Below are positions 1 through 6,087 of a DNA stretch of 8,875 nucleotides, one piece after another. Each line of letters starts with the position of its first letter. Positions within the stretch are counted from its first letter, which is position 1. The notes below the pieces were generated by a model that saw only the letters and a program-made list of their open reading frames with translations, had not been told where the DNA came from and did not search any database. Source of the stretch: Defluviitaleaceae bacterium (GTDB lineage Bacteria; Bacillota; Clostridia; Lachnospirales; WRAX01); contig WRBU01000033.1 of the NCBI GenBank assembly GCA_009784355.1, positions 1 through 8,875 of the forward strand, given 5' to 3'. The translations under genes were made by a program, and so were the position numbers.

Positions 1-1
1 G

Positions 2-373
2 CGTGAAAAGGATAATTTAACCTACATGTTTATCTCGCATGACTTGTCTGTTGTAAAATATATATCAGACCGTGTTGCGGTTATGTATTTGGGTGTAATT
101 GTAGAGCTGTGCAGCTCACAAGAACTCTTCCAAAACCCGCTTCATCCGTATACAGAGGCTTTGCTTTCTGCTATACCCACAACAGACCTTGTAAAAGATA
201 AAGAAATGATAATATTGGAAGGCGATATACCAAGTCCTGTAAACCCGCCGAAAGGCTGTAAATTCAACACTCGTTGCCGTGATTGTATGGACATTTGCTT
301 GCAAGTTGTGCCGGAATGGAGAGAGCACGTACCTGGTCACTTTGTAGCTTGTCACAAATATAACAACGACTAA
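2..373 (+). CDS. Oligopeptide/dipeptide ABC transporter ATP-binding protein, C-terminal part (5' end outside window)
   Basis: The last 123 residues of an ATPase that powers peptide import through an Opp/Dpp-type ABC transporter, acting on the cytoplasmic face of the membrane. The reading frame is open from base 2, so the start, Walker A, signature and Walker B regions lie upstream of the window. The H-loop (FISHD, residues 10-14 of the visible part) is present, followed by the usual DRVAVMYLG segment. The C-terminal oligopeptide-transporter extension is complete: the [12 protein letters not shown] motif, then a cysteine cluster (GCKFNTRC, a further Cys-x5-Cys-like set, and a final HFVACH) that is typical of OppD/OppF/DppD/DppF proteins. 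The ending matches OppF/DppF-like subunits, but which subunit it is cannot be settled from this fragment. It ends 29 bases before the small membrane-protein gene, so the two are probably co-transcribed. Confidence 0.93.
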   Translation, partial: REKDNLTYMFISHDLSVVKYISDRVAVMYLGVIVELCSSQELFQNPLHPYTEALLSAIPTTDLVKDKEMIILEGDIPSPVNPPKGCKFNTRCRDCMDICLQVVPEWREHVPGHFVACHKYNND

Positions 374-402
374 ATTTAGTGTCGAAAAAAAGGGGTGAAA
401 AG

Positions 403-618
403 ATGTTTTTGCGAAAAGACCAAAAAAAACGCATGACAAGACAAGAAGCTAACGAAATTTTAGAAAGAGCAAAAAAAGAAGAGCCGCTTGAATTGGAAAA
501 AGGTGATATGACGGCGATAATTTTGGCAGCATTAAAAGTCTTTGTCCCTTTCATCTTGCTCTTTGCAGGCGCAATGCTGCTTATTTGGTGGCTTATAATG
601 TTTGTTTGGGCTAGCTAA
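403..618 (+). CDS. Small single-pass membrane protein, unknown function
   Basis: A 71-residue protein of unrecognised family. The first ~35 residues are highly charged (MFLRKDQKKRMTRQEANE then KKEEPLELEKGD), and residues ~36-70 form one long hydrophobic segment ending in WWLIMFVWAS, so it should be a C-terminally anchored membrane protein with a cytoplasmic basic/acidic head. ATG 403 is chosen because AAGGGGTG lies 5-6 bases upstream. An in-frame GTG at 379 would extend it by eight residues but has no good ribosome binding site. It follows the peptide-transporter ATPase gene by 29 bases and is followed by a terminator-like hairpin, so it looks like the last gene of the transporter operon. No function is assigned. 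Confidence 0.7.
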   Translation: MFLRKDQKKRMTRQEANEILERAKKEEPLELEKGDMTAIILAALKVFVPFILLFAGAMLLIWWLIMFVWAS

Positions 619-649
619 TAATGTAGATTGCAAAGATTTAAATAACAAT

Positions 650-686
650 GTGGGCGAAGCGGAAATTTTGCTTCGCCCGCTTTTCC
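650..686 (+). terminator. Terminator-like hairpin after the peptide-transporter operon
   Basis: GGGCGAAGC (652-660) and GCTTCGCCC (670-678) are perfect inverted copies around a 9-base loop. The stem can be extended by a G-T pair (651/679) and a G-C pair (650/680). TTTTCCTT follows directly. The T-run is short, so termination may be partial. The hairpin ends only about six bases before the ribosome binding site of the next gene. Confidence 0.65.
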
Positions 687-703
687 TTAATGGAGGAGAT
701 TTT

Positions 704-2065
704 ATGAAGTTATTTTGGCTTAAAATAAAAACTAGCATTTCACTTTTTATGGAAGGTAGAAAAAAGCTGTTTAAAAGGCTATATTGGACATTAGCGATGT
801 TATTGCTGGCATTTATAATTATAATGCCAATATACACAGGCATTATAGGGGTATACGACCCAATGACAACACCAGCCTCTATGCGCTTGACGCATGAAGA
901 GCTTCAAGAGATACGGGAAATAGAAGGAAATCTGATGGCATATTGGCGTGAGGCTTCTAGAAATCACGATTTTGCGTATATGATGTGGCTTCTAGAAGAA
1001 AACTTCCCATTTTTTGAGCTTTCTTTACGGCAAGGTACAGATATTACAGAGCTTGCGATAGAGGCGTTTTCATATCTTGCAGACCATGTTCGGTACGACA
1101 TTTCTCCCAATTTTCTATTGAACTTTATCAATGATAATTTTTCAAGCAGACTAAATGGTTTAGGTCAAATGCGGCTGGCAGCTTCGGTAGGCAGCGTAAC
1201 TCCTTGGCTTACAGAGCCGTATTATATGGGCTATGTAGACTCTCGCTTCGCCAACCCCAACATCTATATCCCAACAAATGAATCAAATTTTTTCACACAA
1301 ATGTTGTCGCAAAATGTAGCGCATATAGAAATAGACTCTTTTTTGCAAAAAGGCTATGCACCATTAACAAACATGCCGTTTTGGCATTACAATGTTTCAA
1401 CAGAGCGGCTTTTGCTAAATAGTTTTTTTAGAAACCTTGATGCAGACCACCTTATAATTGACATTCGTGGACACAGTGAAGGCTTCGGCGAGTATTTTTT
1501 GCCCATGTTGCTTGAACCTAATTTAAGATATATTTTAGAAACAAACTTTTTTGCCTTTCATACTACTGGTGACTTTGCAATGGGTGTGAGTTCGGTATTT
1601 AGAAACTATCATGGACTTGGCGACTTGGTGTCGGCATCGTCTCTTGCTGCAGAACTACCTTGGGTTGATTGGAGGGATTTTGAACATTTAACTCACGGCT
1701 TTGAAATTCCTATGCTTGCAACCCCTTCGTTAAATGAACCAGCTTTTAACGGAAAAATTTGGCTTTTAACCGATAGCTGTAACTTCTCCGGTCCAAACCA
1801 AATATATTTGCAATTAGCGCAAATGGCTGGATTTACAATTCTTTATGCCGAAAACCCCGAGAGCATGGGCTGGCCTGTTTCGTTCACCAGCCTACCAAAC
1901 AGCGGTCTGCTTTTGCGTCACAATCCCCTTTATTTTACAGATGAAAGAGGGCTTTCGCTGGAAGAATTTGTGATCGTGCCTCATGTTAATCTTGATGTAA
2001 ATACCAACGATGGGCTTGTTGCCGCCTACTCACATATCACAGGAAATATATTGCAACTACCGTAA
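704..2065 (+). CDS. Membrane-anchored S41 (C-terminal processing peptidase-like) family protein, possibly atypical active site
   Basis: 453 residues. ATG 704 has GGAGGAG 5-6 bases upstream. The reading frame is open back to 602, but that extension would run through the hairpin and lacks a ribosome binding site. Residues ~28-50 form one membrane segment after a basic N-terminus, so the rest should be outside the cell. S41 landmarks appear in the right order: a NVAHIEIDSF strand (~204-213), DADHLIIDIRGH (~246-257, in place of the usual DLRGNGGG), IWLLTDSCNFSGPNQ (~352-366) with Ser362 at the nucleophile position, LPNSGL (~397-402), and a C-terminal VIVPHVNLDV plus NDGL block like the family's PD...D end. 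The lysine of the classical Ser-Lys dyad is not evident after Ser362, and the glycine-rich loop is altered (RGHSEGFGE). It could therefore use another catalytic arrangement or be inactive. No PDZ domain is obvious. Family assignment is fairly sure; activity is not. Confidence 0.75.
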   Translation: MKLFWLKIKTSISLFMEGRKKLFKRLYWTLAMLLLAFIIIMPIYTGIIGVYDPMTTPASMRLTHEELQEIREIEGNLMAYWREASRNHDFAYMMWLLEENFPFFELSLRQGTDITELAIEAFSYLADHVRYDISPNFLLNFINDNFSSRLNGLGQMRLAASVGSVTPWLTEPYYMGYVDSRFANPNIYIPTNESNFFTQMLSQNVAHIEIDSFLQKGYAPLTNMPFWHYNVSTERLLLNSFFRNLDADHLIIDIRGHSEGFGEYFLPMLLEPNLRYILETNFFAFHTTGDFAMGVSSVFRNYHGLGDLVSASSLAAELPWVDWRDFEHLTHGFEIPMLATPSLNEPAFNGKIWLLTDSCNFSGPNQIYLQLAQMAGFTILYAENPESMGWPVSFTSLPNSGLLLRHNPLYFTDERGLSLEEFVIVPHVNLDVNTNDGLVAAYSHITGNILQLP

Positions 2066-2077
2066 CAAAATACGCCA

Positions 2078-2107
2078 AAATCCCCCACTTGACAAAATGG
2101 GGGATTT
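2078..2107 (+). terminator. Perfect 10-bp hairpin downstream of the S41-like gene
   Basis: AAATCCCCCA (2078-2087) and TGGGGGATTT (2098-2107) pair perfectly around a 10-base loop. The position, 12 bases after the stop codon, suggests it ends the S41-like transcript. The only T-run is the ATTT of the stem itself, so efficiency is uncertain. The loop and right arm overlap the ssrA promoter. Confidence 0.55.
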
Positions 2108-2117
2108 GTGGTATAAT
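2089..2117 (+). promoter_or_regulatory. Consensus sigma-A promoter of ssrA
   Basis: TTGACA (2089-2094) and TATAAT (2112-2117) are both exact consensus hexamers, with the ideal 17-base spacer. Transcription should start near 2124, leaving about 50 bases of leader before the mature tmRNA 5' end, which is normally removed by RNase P. Such a strong promoter suits the abundance of tmRNA. Confidence 0.9.
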
Positions 2118-2175
2118 AGATAAAATTCGTCATCTTCAATTAGCAATCCGTAACTGTACGTAAAAGCGTGTTTGC

Positions 2176-2517
2176 GGGGGCGTACTGGTTTCGACGGGGA
2201 TTTTAAACGTAGAGATAGCCATCCGGGGTGCCAACCCCGTTATCAAGGCAAACCTAAAAACAAACGACAATAACAAATTAGCTTTTGCGGCTTAATTAAA
2301 GCCGTTGTCAGCCCTAGCCTCCCATCCGCTAGGAATCTGGCATCGATATGATGGGAAACTCTTGTACGAATCGCCTTGGTCGTGCAAGAAAACCCTAAAG
2401 GCTACCTAGGCAAGTTTTGTCGGCTTTGTACACCTAGGAAAATTTAAAAACCGACTATGATGGAAGAAGTCTTTGCGAGCAGGTCTTCGGACAGGGGTTC
2501 GACTCCCCTCGCCTCCA
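2176..2517 (+). ncRNA. ssrA: tmRNA (transfer-messenger RNA)
   Basis: Rescues ribosomes stalled on broken mRNAs together with SmpB. It enters the A site as alanyl-tRNA mimic, then serves as a short template adding a degradation tag. The 5' end GGGGGCG (2176-2182) pairs over 7 bp (one G-U) with CGCCTCC (2510-2516), leaving A2517 as discriminator. The hallmark GTACTGGTTTCGACGGGG follows the 5' arm. The T-arm is GGGG-TTCGACT-CCCC (2494-2508). Between them lie a CGGGG/CCCCG stem before the tag, the tag reading frame, and later pseudoknot-type stems such as CCTAGC/GCTAGG and CTTGTACGA/TCGTGCAAG. The CCA end is not encoded (the sequence continues ATTTTC), so it would be added by tRNA nucleotidyltransferase. 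Length is 342 bases, normal for a one-piece tmRNA. smpB is not adjacent in this window. Confidence 0.97.
2248..2295 (+). other. tmRNA tag-peptide reading frame
   Basis: Read from the probable resume codon GCA at 2248, the frame gives ANLKTNDNNKLAFAA followed by TAA (2293-2295), with another TAA overlapping shortly after in a different frame. The AN...N-rich body and the hydrophobic -AA end are typical of proteolysis tags. The end is LAFAA rather than the common ALAA. The resume codon is inferred by analogy with tags starting AN- and could be off by a codon or so. Confidence 0.8.
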
Positions 2518-2528
2518 TTTTCAGAACA

Positions 2529-2546
2529 AAAGGAGTGATACCTATT
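2529..2546 (+). promoter_or_regulatory. Ribosome binding site that leaves the start of the next gene ambiguous
   Basis: AAAGGAGTG around 2529-2537 is a strong ribosome binding site 12 bases beyond the tmRNA 3' end. The first in-frame ATG (2553) is about 17 bases from GGAG, which is long, whereas an in-frame ATT (2544) sits at an ideal ~8 bases. An in-frame GTG (2535) overlaps the site itself and is unlikely. Confidence 0.5.
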
Positions 2547-2552
2547 AGCAAT

Positions 2553-3461
2553 ATGACATACAAAAAGTTAGCGATTGCTATATTAAATGAAACTAAAGTA
2601 CCAATGACGGCCATGGAAATATGGGATTATTCTAAAAAAACCAAAATTGATACGACTAAATTTCAGGGAAAGACCCCGTGGTACACTATTGGCGCGCATA
2701 TTTACACTGACTTGCAAAGCAAAGGCGATAAGAGTGATTTTAAGAAAATAGCGGGTCGCCCTATCAAATTTGGGTTGAACGCATTAAGCTACAACGACTC
2801 GCAAAGCAATAACGCAATCACCGCAATCATCGACAAAAACAAGACCACTAGAAAAGAGAAAGAGCTTCATGGTCCATTGGCTTCTTTTGCCTTTTCTCAG
2901 TTTTCCGCATACACAAAAACCATTAGCCATGGAAAGTCTAAAAAAGGTTCGAAAGGAGAGAATGAGTGGCTGCATCCCGACATGGTGGGTGTTTACACGC
3001 CCAGATATGACTGGGAAGACAAGGTATTGGTGCTAAATGGTCTAGTGGGCGATACGTCCTTAAAGATATTTTCTTTTGAAATTAAGCTAAACTTGGACTT
3101 CACCAATTTAAGGCAGCATTTTTTTCAGGCCGTTTCAAACTCATATTGGGCAAATGAATCGTATTTGGTAGCTGAAATAGTTGATGATAGCCGTGATTTT
3201 AAAGAAGAACTAAAAAGACTGTCAGCATTATACGGCATAGGCATTATTAGAATTGATGTAGATGACCCGCAAGAATCCGAGATAGTCTTTAACGCTACAT
3301 ATAAATCACAGCTGGATTGGGAAACGATCAACAAGTTGTGCGAGCTAAATCCTGATTATAAGGGCTTCATTAATGCCATTACTATCATATTGGAGGATAA
3401 AAATAAGAATTTAAGTAGGGAAGCCATTGAAATTGAGTTTGACAAAATAGAGTTAGATTGA
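2553..3461 (+). CDS. HARE-HTH plus PD-(D/E)XK nuclease-like protein (COG2958-like)
   Basis: 302 residues from ATG 2553; an ATT at 2544 would add three residues. Residues ~1-75 look like a HARE-HTH domain (YKKLAIAILNETKVPMTAMEIWDY start, then TPWYTIGAHIYTDL and a GRPIKFGL end), a DNA-associated winged helix found in restriction enzymes and chromatin proteins. Residues ~76-100 form a polar linker. The C-terminal part has a plausible PD-(D/E)XK arrangement: helix KELHGPLASFAF (~103-114), HPD (141-143), FEIK (E176, K178), then LRQHFFQAVSNSYWANESYLV (Q188/Q192) broken only by its own predicted helix-to-strand turn. This matches uncharacterised COG2958-type proteins that resemble restriction endonucleases. 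A role in DNA cleavage or defence is inference. It begins 35 bases after tmRNA with no promoter visible between, so it may be expressed from the ssrA promoter. It ends at a shared terminator. Confidence 0.75.
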   Translation: MTYKKLAIAILNETKVPMTAMEIWDYSKKTKIDTTKFQGKTPWYTIGAHIYTDLQSKGDKSDFKKIAGRPIKFGLNALSYNDSQSNNAITAIIDKNKTTRKEKELHGPLASFAFSQFSAYTKTISHGKSKKGSKGENEWLHPDMVGVYTPRYDWEDKVLVLNGLVGDTSLKIFSFEIKLNLDFTNLRQHFFQAVSNSYWANESYLVAEIVDDSRDFKEELKRLSALYGIGIIRIDVDDPQESEIVFNATYKSQLDWETINKLCELNPDYKGFINAITIILEDKNKNLSREAIEIEFDKIELD

Positions 3462-3472
3462 TACTTTTAGCG

Positions 3473-3507
3473 AAAACAGCTTGCGGATAACTTTCAAGCT
3501 GTTTTTT
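3473..3507. terminator. Rho-independent terminator between convergent genes
   Basis: AAAACAGCTTG (3473-3483) and CAAGCTGTTTT (3495-3505) form a perfect 11-bp stem with an 11-base loop; the plus strand continues into a T-run of six. On the minus strand the stem also ends in TTTT, so it can serve the YlmC/YmxH gene as well. Confidence 0.88.
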
Positions 3508-3510
3508 GGC

Positions 3511-3768
3511 TTAAAGCTCCTCCGTACAATCTTTTGGGTCAACATCAACCAAAATAATATCATCACCAATTTGTTTTATATCGTCCCAAGGAATTGAGTA
3601 TTCCGTATCTCTGCCAAAAACGCCAAAAACCCGGGCGGGGCCTGGGACTATTAGTTTTGAGATTTTGCCGTTTTTTTGGTCTATTTCTAGGTCGGCGACG
3701 AAGCCGAAGCGGGTGCCGTCTTTTATATTAATTATTTCTTTTTGGCGCAGTTCGTAAATGCGTATCAT
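3511..3768 (-). CDS. YlmC/YmxH family sporulation protein (PRC-barrel domain)
   Basis: 85 residues, essentially a single PRC-barrel. The N-terminus MIRIYELRQKEIINIKDGTR, the GFVADLEID strand, GKISKLIVPGP and the YSIPWDDIKQIGDDIILVD block are characteristic of the YlmC/YmxH group seen in endospore formers. The exact role in sporulation is not known. The frame is open further upstream (to 3858), but the start at 3768 is preferred because GGAGG (plus-strand 3775-3779) lies six bases before it and the family begins here. The gene is transcribed away from the MATE operon and converges on the nuclease-like gene, sharing its terminator. A sigma-E-like promoter is visible upstream, which fits mother-cell expression. 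The family call is firm; whether it is the ylmC or the ymxH member is not decidable here. Confidence 0.9.
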   Translation of the reverse strand: MIRIYELRQKEIINIKDGTRFGFVADLEIDQKNGKISKLIVPGPARVFGVFGRDTEYSIPWDDIKQIGDDIILVDVDPKDCTEEL

Positions 3769-3796
3769 AGGTTGCCTCCGAAAAAGGTGCTTGTTA

Positions 3797-3824
3797 ATTT
3801 TATGTGCGGTACTTGAAATTATTC
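3797..3824 (-). promoter_or_regulatory. Candidate sigma-E-type (sporulation) promoter of the YlmC/YmxH gene
   Basis: On the minus strand GAATAAT (3818-3824) matches the sigma-E -35 pattern at six of seven positions. After 13 bases comes CATAAAAT (3797-3804), one mismatch from CATACAAT. The predicted start near 3790 leaves about 20 bases before the start codon, enough for the GGAGG site. The spacing is slightly shorter than usual, so this is a suggestion only. Confidence 0.45.
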
Positions 3825-3841
3825 GTTTGCTGTGATAAAAT
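3813..3841 (+). promoter_or_regulatory. Sigma-A promoter of the MATE-arcA-arcB operon
   Basis: TTGAAA (3813-3818), a 17-base spacer and TAAAAT (3836-3841), with a TG one base before the -10 box (extended -10 form). Transcription would start near 3848, about 32 bases before the MATE start codon. Its -35 box overlaps the divergent sigma-E-like -35 box. Confidence 0.75.
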
Positions 3842-3879
3842 AGATTGCAAGTTAGCATTAAATAGAGGTCGTAAATTTT

Positions 3880-5259
3880 ATGGGCAGGGCGGAAGTTTTA
3901 ACAAGAACACGGGAATTGATGCGAATATCGCTTCCCATGGCTATTGAGCATGTGTCGGTGTCGGTTATGGGCATGGTTTCGACTATGCTTATTTCCTATG
4001 TCAGCGAGGCGGCGACGTCAGCTTTGGGCATGGTGGATAGCATTACACATTTAATATTGGCGTTGTTTGCGGCACTTACCACGGGTGGAACTATTGTTGT
4101 GGCGCAATATATTGGACGGGATGATAGGCGTAGCGCAAAAAGGGCAGGCGGGCAGGCGGTGCTTTTGTCTGTTGTGCTTTCTCTTGTGATGTTTGCAATT
4201 ATTGCAATATTCCGCAATCAGATTTTAGGGGCATTATTTTCGCAGGCAGAGCCAGAGGTCATGGAGGCTGCCCGCATATTTTTGACTATAATTAATTTTT
4301 CTTACCCAGTTGTGGCGGTAACTTTGACTATGTTTGGGCTTATACGGGGCTCTGGGGATACATTTGCACCCATGCTAATTTCAGTCATAATGAATGCTAT
4401 AAATTTGGTGCTGGGCTTTGTCCTTATACAGGGATTTGATTTTTGGTTTATTAGCATACCGAGTTTTGGCATACATGGTGCGGCTTGGGCTTTGGTTGTG
4501 GCAAAAACATTTGGACTTGTTGCTGCCTCGTGGTATATTGCTAAAAAGGCTAGGGGAATACGCCTTAATAAATGGAAATATTTTAAGCCTGACTTTAAAC
4601 GGCAAAAGGCTATTTTGCGCTTTGGCGCGCCTACCAGCTTTGAAAGCGGGCTTTTTCAAGCGGGCAGGCTTCTCACTGCGGTTATAATTGTGTCAATGTC
4701 AACGGCGGCTATTGCTACTAATACAATCGGTTTTTCTATTATGAATTTTGTGAATGTTCCGGGGATGGCATTTTCCACAGGGGCAATGATACTCATTGGG
4801 CAGCGCATTGGACGTGGGCAAACAGATGACGTTGTGCGAACATCGCTATTTTCTTTGGTTGTAGGCGGTGCGTTTTTTGCCGTTTTAGGTGCAATTCTTA
4901 TCGTTTTTCGCAACCCAATTTTTGCGTTGTTTAACCCGTCGCCCGAAACCATGGAGCTTTTGCCTGTAGTATTTGTATCTTATATTGTGCTTGCGCCCTT
5001 TTTGTGGCCGTCGTCCTTTGCGTTACCAGCTTGCTTGCGAGCTACAGGGGATGTGGTCTATCCCATGGTGGTTTCTATTAGCACAATGATACTTGTGCGG
5101 CTGTTGTTTAGCTATATACTTGGCATCGTCTTTGGTATGGGTATTATAGGTGTTTGGATGGCAATGTATATGGACTGGGTGGCACGTTCTGCGTTTTTTT
5201 ATCCTCGTCTTTTGCGGGGCAAGTGGAAAGGCAAGGCGGTTACGAGCGAGGAGGAATGA
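3880..5259 (+). CDS. MATE family multidrug/organic cation efflux transporter
   Basis: 459 residues, normal for the family (~450), with about 12 hydrophobic segments arranged as two MatE halves (residues ~15-175 and ~240-400). The N-terminal RELMRISLPMAIEHVSVSVMGMVSTMLIS, the TTGGTIVVAQYIGRDD loop, the GLIRGSGDTFAPM segment and the second-half LPACLRATGDVVYPM repeat of the same motif are typical. It should sit in the plasma membrane and export small molecules in exchange for Na+ or H+; the substrate cannot be read from sequence. ATG 3880 has AGAGG about 11 bases upstream, rather distant. A second in-frame ATG at 3919 would cut the conserved N-terminus. It is the first gene after a sigma-A promoter, and the next gene starts one base after its stop, so the two are translationally coupled. 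Confidence 0.95.
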   Translation: MGRAEVLTRTRELMRISLPMAIEHVSVSVMGMVSTMLISYVSEAATSALGMVDSITHLILALFAALTTGGTIVVAQYIGRDDRRSAKRAGGQAVLLSVVLSLVMFAIIAIFRNQILGALFSQAEPEVMEAARIFLTIINFSYPVVAVTLTMFGLIRGSGDTFAPMLISVIMNAINLVLGFVLIQGFDFWFISIPSFGIHGAAWALVVAKTFGLVAASWYIAKKARGIRLNKWKYFKPDFKRQKAILRFGAPTSFESGLFQAGRLLTAVIIVSMSTAAIATNTIGFSIMNFVNVPGMAFSTGAMILIGQRIGRGQTDDVVRTSLFSLVVGGAFFAVLGAILIVFRNPIFALFNPSPETMELLPVVFVSYIVLAPFLWPSSFALPACLRATGDVVYPMVVSISTMILVRLLFSYILGIVFGMGIIGVWMAMYMDWVARSAFFYPRLLRGKWKGKAVTSEEE

Positions 5260-5260
5260 C

Positions 5261-6052
5261 GTGAGAAAAAGTGTAATTAAAGTTTTGATGTTATTTTGCG
5301 GTATATTGCTTATGTCGGCTTGTACAAATGGAGTTGACGAGCATTGGCAATACGACGAAGAAGTAAATTCTTATACAAATGAATACAGCACTTATAAGGA
5401 AAAGTCCGAAGAATTTGCAGAGGAAATTGATATTTTTATATCAACCATAAACATGCAGATACACGAAGACATGCCCGAATTCACTTTTCATCGTATTATT
5501 GGTGAACTTGTGTTAGAGGGTTACTGGATTGACATTCCAAGTCCAAGAGAAGTAAGCATTATTATTGAAGATGAAGACGGAAATATTATCCAAGAGATTT
5601 TTGGCTTAACCCAAACCGATTGGCAGGCGATTGAAGCGTCGGATATAACATTTGAAGATTTAAATTTCAATGGTTATTTAGATATGAGGTTGAAAAGATA
5701 CCAGCATGGCGTGGGCGGATTGCTTGCAGATGAGTATTTTTGGCTTTGGGATGCAGAGCGAGCGCAGTTTGTGTTAAATGAGCAACTTATGGCGGTAGGG
5801 CAAGCTGGGCTTTCGGCAAATTCTGAAACGCAACAGATAGAAACATGGGCTCGCATGTCGCGAGGGGGATATTTTGGTTTTTATGAATGGCGGTATGGTG
5901 AGCTTGTGCAAGTTATGATGCAAACAGAGGAATTTGTGTGGCATGGCGAAGACGGCCCGTGGTATTTTCAAAGCATTGAAACCGATGTTATAACAGGGGA
6001 TGCAATAACAACAATAACCCCGACAGATAGGTACGGAAATTTGCTGGATTAA
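5261..6052 (+). CDS. Predicted lipoprotein with a Dx[N]x[N]GxxD loop, unknown function
   Basis: 263 residues from GTG 5261, one base after the MATE stop codon and with GAGGAGGAA directly upstream inside the MATE gene. The frame is open back to 5150 within MATE, but that extension would bury the signal peptide. A basic N-terminus and hydrophobic stretch lead to LLMSAC with Cys21 as the lipidated residue; Met at -3 is slightly unusual. An acidic, helix-prone region follows (~25-70). Then comes a beta-rich domain with the motif DLNFNGYLD (133-141), an EF-hand-like calcium-loop pattern, and WLWDAERAQFVLNEQL (161-176). This combination resembles small secreted/lipoprotein domains with a D-x-N-x-D-G-Y-x-D loop in other Firmicutes, where no function is established. 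It is expected on the outer face of the membrane. No link to arginine metabolism can be shown. Confidence 0.82.
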   Translation: MRKSVIKVLMLFCGILLMSACTNGVDEHWQYDEEVNSYTNEYSTYKEKSEEFAEEIDIFISTINMQIHEDMPEFTFHRIIGELVLEGYWIDIPSPREVSIIIEDEDGNIIQEIFGLTQTDWQAIEASDITFEDLNFNGYLDMRLKRYQHGVGGLLADEYFWLWDAERAQFVLNEQLMAVGQAGLSANSETQQIETWARMSRGGYFGFYEWRYGELVQVMMQTEEFVWHGEDGPWYFQSIETDVITGDAITTITPTDRYGNLLD

Positions 6053-6087
6053 AGCACATGAACTTACATATGAGGAGGAGATAGGTT

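Noticed and set aside
602..703. Upstream start for the S41-like gene at ATG 602
   Set aside because: The added 34 codons run through the terminator hairpin, overlap the small membrane-protein gene, and lack a ribosome binding site.
2457..2552. N-terminal extension of the nuclease-like gene starting at ATG 2457
   Set aside because: It would begin inside the tmRNA 3' portion and translate its T-arm; the ribosome binding site at ~2530 supports a later start.
5150..5260. Upstream start for the first lipoprotein inside the MATE gene
   Set aside because: It would place the signal peptide and lipobox far inside the protein; GTG 5261 has a strong ribosome binding site and gives a proper lipoprotein N-terminus.
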